Assembly (NCBI RefSeq): GCF_024345225.1
Contig: NZ_BROD01000001.1
Span: forward strand, 4,402,001 to 4,466,000
Length of the DNA: 64,000 bases
Direction: 5' to 3'
From: Clostridium sp. TW13
Lineage (GTDB): Bacteria > Bacillota > Clostridia > Clostridiales > Clostridiaceae
Below are positions 60,960-64,000 of this stretch, one piece after another. Position numbers and translations under genes: made by a program. Position 1 is the first letter of the stretch; each line of letters starts with the position of its first letter. The notes under the pieces are model-generated. The model made no database searches, was not told the origin of the DNA, and was given only the letters and a program-made list of their open reading frames with translations.

Positions 60960-61352
60960 ATGGCAAAGGTTCAATACATGGCAACTGGAAGAAGAAAGAA
61001 ATCTGTTGCAAGAGTAAGACTAGTACCTGGTGAAGGTAAAGTTGTAATAAATAAGAGAGATTCAGAAACATATTTTGGTTTAGAAACTTTAAGAGTTATA
61101 TTAAACCAACCATTAGTTCTTACAGGAACTAAGGAAAAATATGATGTATTAGTAAATGTTCATGGTGGTGGACTTACAGGTCAAGCTGGAGCTATCAGAC
61201 ATGGTATAACAAGAGCACTTGTTAAATCAGATGAAACATTAAAGCCAGAATTAAAGAAGGCTGGATTCTTAACTAGAGATCCAAGAATGAAGGAAAGAAA
61301 GAAATACGGTCTTAAGAAGGCAAGAAGAGCACCACAATTCTCAAAGAGATAG
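60960..61352 (+). CDS. rpsI: 30S ribosomal protein S9
   Basis: A 130-residue protein whose C-terminal tail reaches the P site. Signatures are [30 protein letters not shown] and the terminal [23 protein letters not shown] precedes the ATG. The terminator just behind it is duplicated 1.18 kb downstream, marking the edge of accessory DNA. Confidence 0.97.
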   Translation: MAKVQYMATGRRKKSVARVRLVPGEGKVVINKRDSETYFGLETLRVILNQPLVLTGTKEKYDVLVNVHGGGLTGQAGAIRHGITRALVKSDETLKPELKKAGFLTRDPRMKERKKYGLKKARRAPQFSKR

Positions 61353-61427
61353 TTTGTTCTTCAATACAAATCCCACAAACTCAGTGTTTGTGGGATTTCT
61401 TTTTGTATAAAAACTTATGAAAACAGT
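61353..61427 (+). repeat. Direct repeat copy 1 (rpsI terminator, att-like)
   Basis: This 75-base stretch begins right after the rpsI stop and is repeated with about ten differences, including a one-base indel, at 62535-62610. It includes the whole rpsI terminator and about 30 bases of A/T-rich sequence beyond it. Repeats of this kind at the end of a core gene are what integration of a mobile element leaves behind. Confidence 0.7.
61368..61406 (+). terminator. Terminator of rplM-rpsI
   Basis: AAATCCCACAAAC (61368-61380) pairs perfectly with GTTTGTGGGATTT (61386-61398) and CTTTTTG follows. It lies inside direct repeat copy 1. Confidence 0.92.
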
Positions 61428-61440
61428 GGATTTTTTATTT

Positions 61441-61473
61441 ATAACTAGCACATAACTAGCACACAACTAACAA
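61441..61473 (+). repeat. Tandem 11-base repeats beside the integrase remnant
   Basis: ATAACTAGCAC occurs at 61441-61451 and again at 61452-61462, and a weaker third copy, ACAACTAACAA, follows at 61463-61473. Such tandem short repeats next to an integrase gene end can be arm-type binding sites for the recombinase. They end four bases before the stop of the remnant on the other strand. Confidence 0.55.
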
Positions 61474-61476
61474 ATT

Positions 61477-61575
61477 TTAAATCAATTCTATAGCTTTTCT
61501 AAGCTCTTCTATATCTTTATGAGTGTAAATTTTTTCGGTAGTAGCAATGTTATTAATAATTACATGTTTTGGAGG
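61477..61575 (-). pseudogene. C-terminal fragment of a tyrosine recombinase (integrase)
   Basis: The minus strand reads NNIATTEKIYTHKDIEEL, then RKAIELI and a stop. This is the typical C-terminus of phage/ICE-type tyrosine recombinases: the T-T-x-x-Y-T-H box contains the catalytic tyrosine, and the ELRKAI helix follows. No other part of the integrase remains; the reading frame closes upstream at 61579-61581. The fragment runs antisense into the start of the Ig-like gene, so both seem to have been cut at a deletion junction near 61545-61555. Confidence 0.65.
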
Positions 61576-62524
61576 AACTCAGAATGTAAGAGCAGCTAGT
61601 ACAACTACAATTGGGCAGAGGCTGCTACAACCAGAAGATGGATGGAGAAGGTATGATGATACTAATACAAATATAAAGTATACAGGATCTATAATGCAAC
61701 ATGTATCACCGGCAGATGGTTATTATAATAATACAAGAAGCTATGTAGGTGGAGATAATTGTGAAGTCTCATTCAAGTTTTATGGGACCAAGTTTAGAAT
61801 AATTGCTCATAAAAATTCTGAAGAAGCTAGAGGGGCTAATGTAAAAGTGTCTATAGATAATAGTATTGTAGAAGAATATAGCAGAGTATCATCATATACG
61901 ACTCAAGTCTTGTTGTATGAAAAGGCAAATTTATCTCTTGGTGAGCATACTGTTAAATTATCAAGTGGTGCTCTTAATGGAACACCATATTGTACAGTAG
62001 ATGTAGACGCAATAGATATAGATAAAGACGGCCAATTAGTACCAGACAATGCATCAATAGTGTTAGATAATTCATCTATAGAGCTATTACCAGGAGATTC
62101 ACAAAAACTAAAAGCAACAACAACTCCAGAAGGATTACCTGTTGAATGGTCAGTAGATAATGGTGCAATAGCAACTGTCGATCAAGAAGGTAATGTAACA
62201 GCAGTAAATGACGGAACAGCAACTGTAACAGCAAAGATAAAAGGAACAGATATTAAAACTACATGTGTAGTTAATGTTAAAAAGAAAGAAACAGATACAG
62301 GACATGCTATTTTAAGCATATCCTTAGACAATGGAAATACTAAAGAATATGATGTGACAATGGACAAGGTTAATGATTTTATAAAATGGTATAATGCCAG
62401 AGATAAGGATAAGAGCACTAATTCTCCAACATATACATTTGATAAAAACATAAATCCATATAAGTCAGTTAAAGAGTCTATAGTACATGATAAGATAGAA
62501 TCTTATGAGGTAAGACAATATTAG
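61547..62524 (+). CDS. Secreted Ig-like (Big_2) protein, 5' end probably damaged
   Basis: A 325-residue reading frame. It opens with a shortened signal-peptide-like stretch (MLLIITCFGGTQNVRAAS) that lacks a basic n-region. A sugar-binding-like beta domain follows (about residues 30-155), then a bacterial Ig-like group 2 domain (about 165-245, with KLKATTTPEGLPVEWS and VTAVNDGTATVTAKI), and a clostridial C-terminal module (VNDFIKWYNARDKDK). No ribosome binding site precedes the ATG, and just upstream sequence belongs to an integrase on the other strand. It may be a truncated pseudogene or a poorly expressed gene. Confidence 0.65.
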   Translation: MLLIITCFGGTQNVRAASTTTIGQRLLQPEDGWRRYDDTNTNIKYTGSIMQHVSPADGYYNNTRSYVGGDNCEVSFKFYGTKFRIIAHKNSEEARGANVKVSIDNSIVEEYSRVSSYTTQVLLYEKANLSLGEHTVKLSSGALNGTPYCTVDVDAIDIDKDGQLVPDNASIVLDNSSIELLPGDSQKLKATTTPEGLPVEWSVDNGAIATVDQEGNVTAVNDGTATVTAKIKGTDIKTTCVVNVKKKETDTGHAILSISLDNGNTKEYDVTMDKVNDFIKWYNARDKDKSTNSPTYTFDKNINPYKSVKESIVHDKIESYEVRQY

Positions 62525-62534
62525 AATATAGATG

Positions 62535-62610
62535 TTTGGTTCTTTAATACAAATCCCACAAACCCAGTGTTTGTAGGATTTCTTTTTATATAAAAATTTA
62601 TGAAAATAGT
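62535..62610 (+). repeat. Direct repeat copy 2 (duplicated rpsI terminator)
   Basis: This 76-base stretch repeats 61353-61427, including the hairpin (AATCCCACAAAC with GTTTGTAGGATT, now with one G-U/mismatch position) and the TTTCTTTTT tail. It still could act as a terminator for the Ig-like gene. The remaining bases to 62795 are A/T-rich and I see no gene in them. Confidence 0.7.
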
Positions 62611-62795
62611 ATTTAAAATTTCATTTCTATGAGTATTTTCTATCACAAATATACTAATTAAATTAGTTCTAATATATAGGTAAAAACCTATATTTATACA
62701 AATAATATATTTTTTTAAAGAATGTAGAAGGAATTTGGAGTGAAATGTAGAAATTACTATTGAAAACATAAAATAGGAACTGGAGATGGTCAATA

Positions 62796-64000
62796 ATGAA
62801 AAAAATCAAGACACTTATTTTAAGCACAATTGTTGCTGGTATTATTGCTGCTGTTCCGCAGGTTTCAGCTAAAGCTGATGTTAATAATATTAACAGAGTT
62901 GCAGTAATAGAGAATGGAGTTGCATATGTTAAAGAAGGAGATCTTGGTGCACAATGGCATCAAGTAGCTAGTGGAGTTCAACAGATATCTCTAAGTGGCA
63001 ACCGTATTGGAGTAGTAGAAAATGGAGTTGCTTATGTTAAAGAAGGAGACATTGGTGCAGAATGGCATCAATTAGCTAGTGGAGTTCAACAGCTAGTACT
63101 AGAAGGCAACCGTATTGGAGTTATAGAAAATGGCACTGCATATGTTAAAGAAGGTTCACTTGCTGGAGACTGGCATCAATTAGCTAGTGGAGTTCAACAA
63201 ATTTCTCTAAGTGGTAATCGTGTTGGAGTTATAGAAGGTGGAACGGCATATGCTAAAGAAGGAGATCTTAGTGCAGACTGGCATCAATTGGCTAGTGGAG
63301 TTCAACAACTTGTATTAGAAGGAAATCGTGTTGGAGTAGTAGAAAATGGTGTTGCATATGTTAAAGAAGGTTCTTTTGGAGCTGAATGGCATCAATTAGC
63401 TAGCGGAGTTCAACAAATTTCATTAAGTGGTAATCGTGTTGGAGTTATAGAAAGTGGAACTGCTTATGCTAAAGAGGGAGATCTTAGTGCAGACTGGCAT
63501 CAATTAGGTAGCGGTGTAAAACAAATTGTTTTAAGTGGTAATCGTGTTGGAGTTTTAGAATATACAACTGCATATGTTAAAGAAGGGTCTTTTGGGGCAG
63601 GATGGTCTTCACAAGCTTCTGGAGTTAGTCAAATTGCATTGTTTAGTGAACAAGAACAAACACCAACTAAATCTAAAGGACAAGCCATAGTAGATGAAGC
63701 TAGAAAATATATAGGAGTTCCATATGTAAGTGGAGGAACAAACCCAAGTGGTTTTGATTGTTCTGGACTTGTACAATATGTTTATAATAAATTAGGCATT
63801 TCAGTACTTAGAACAAGTCAAGACCAATATTTCGATAGTAATGCAATATCTGTAGATCGATCCAATCTTCAACCTGGAGATTTAGTTTTCTATAATTGGG
63901 GAGAAGGTAATAAAAATGGTCCAGGACATGTAGCTATATATTCAGGTAATGGATATATAATAGAGGCTCCTCGTCCAAATTTGAAGGTTCAAGAAGTTCC
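62796..64000 (+). CDS. Secreted NlpC/P60 hydrolase with seven 36-residue repeats (partial)
   Basis: The gene is cut by the window end; 401 residues are visible. A signal peptide (MKKIKTLILSTIVAGIIAAV, then VSAKAD) is followed by seven 36-residue repeats (about residues 33-284) of the pattern N-R-V-G-V-x-E-N-G-x-A-Y-V-K-E-G-x-W-H-Q-L-A-S-G-V-Q-Q. A short linker leads to an NlpC/P60 domain with catalytic Cys322 in GFDCSGL and His378 in GPGHVAIY, so it should cut peptide cross-bridges in peptidoglycan. The repeats resemble tectonin or tachylectin-type beta-propeller units and may bind cell-wall sugar. GGAG precedes the ATG. Confidence 0.88.
   Translation, partial: MKKIKTLILSTIVAGIIAAVPQVSAKADVNNINRVAVIENGVAYVKEGDLGAQWHQVASGVQQISLSGNRIGVVENGVAYVKEGDIGAEWHQLASGVQQLVLEGNRIGVIENGTAYVKEGSLAGDWHQLASGVQQISLSGNRVGVIEGGTAYAKEGDLSADWHQLASGVQQLVLEGNRVGVVENGVAYVKEGSFGAEWHQLASGVQQISLSGNRVGVIESGTAYAKEGDLSADWHQLGSGVKQIVLSGNRVGVLEYTTAYVKEGSFGAGWSSQASGVSQIALFSEQEQTPTKSKGQAIVDEARKYIGVPYVSGGTNPSGFDCSGLVQYVYNKLGISVLRTSQDQYFDSNAISVDRSNLQPGDLVFYNWGEGNKNGPGHVAIYSGNGYIIEAPRPNLKVQEV
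62892..63647 (+). repeat. Seven 108-base coding repeats
   Basis: Seven in-frame units of exactly 108 bases encode the repeats of the NlpC/P60 protein. Units end alternately in QISLSG and QLVLEG through the first five, so the recent copying unit was probably 216 bases (two repeats). The last unit is the most diverged (WSSQASGVSQIALFS). Confidence 0.85.

Noticed and set aside
61519-61560. A T6 homopolymer that would restore a longer signal peptide if it were T5, suggesting phase variation of the Ig-like protein.
   Set aside because: The same bases are explained as the integrase tail on the other strand, and no ribosome binding site precedes the ATG at 61519.
62892-63647. Regular 108-base repeats considered as a CRISPR array.
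   Set aside because: They are in-frame coding repeats of a secreted protein without unique spacers.

Overview
The window looks like the chromosome of a low-GC Gram-positive anaerobe of the genus Clostridium (sensu stricto, solventogenic or saccharolytic type). This is inferred from the strong A/T codon bias, AGGAGG-type ribosome binding sites, GTG and TTG starts, a SigH sporulation sigma factor, a T-box-controlled proS, and the gene order cysS-mrnC-rlmB-yacP-sigH-tRNA/tuf-rpmG-secE-nusG-rplKAJL-rpoBC-(L7Ae-like)-rpsL-rpsG-fusA-tuf-S10/spc/alpha operons-ecfA1A2T-truA-rplM-rpsI. The species cannot be fixed from sequence reading alone.

Region by region: (1) 1-3870, a TPP-riboswitch-controlled thiazole operon thiS-thiF-thiG-thiH-thiE/tenI closed by a terminator. 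(2) 4087-10969, a looser set of small, mostly single genes: a HEAT-like protein, a membrane zinc-ribbon protein, a large folded RNA candidate (about 4889-5138), a GNAT acetyltransferase, an aminoglycoside-nucleotidyltransferase-like enzyme, small membrane proteins, a P-loop kinase-like protein, a methyltransferase, a histidine phosphatase, a decayed effector-binding-domain gene, and a GntR/UTRA regulator. (3) 11125-22608, radA-disA, a divergent conserved clostridial gene, a PIN/TRAM membrane protein, ispD, T-box-proS-cysS, then mrnC-rlmB-yacP-sigH. (4) 22730-40541, tRNA-Thr, tuf copy 1, rpmG-secE-nusG, L11/L1, L10/L7-L12 with an L10-type leader, rpoB-rpoC, and the str operon ending in a second, almost identical tuf. 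(5) 40828-56931, the S10-spc-alpha ribosomal superoperon with secY, adk, map, infA and rpoA. (6) 57074-61406, an energy-coupling-factor (ECF) transporter core ecfA1-ecfA2-ecfT, truA, rplM and rpsI. (7) 61353-64000, accessory DNA directly behind the rpsI terminator: a duplicated terminator about 75 bp long, a tyrosine-recombinase tail, a 5'-damaged Ig-like secreted protein gene, and the start of a repeat-rich NlpC/P60 cell-wall hydrolase cut by the window edge.

Most of the window is core translation and transcription machinery, arranged so that regulatory RNAs (TPP aptamer, proline T-box, L10 leader, two 23S-rRNA-like L1 sites, structured leaders before rpsL, rpsJ and rplM) feed back on gene expression. 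The items most worth a second look are the 250-nt folded RNA candidate at 4889-5138, the terminator duplication with integrase remnant behind rpsI, and an eight-codon leader ORF whose stop overlaps the nusG start.
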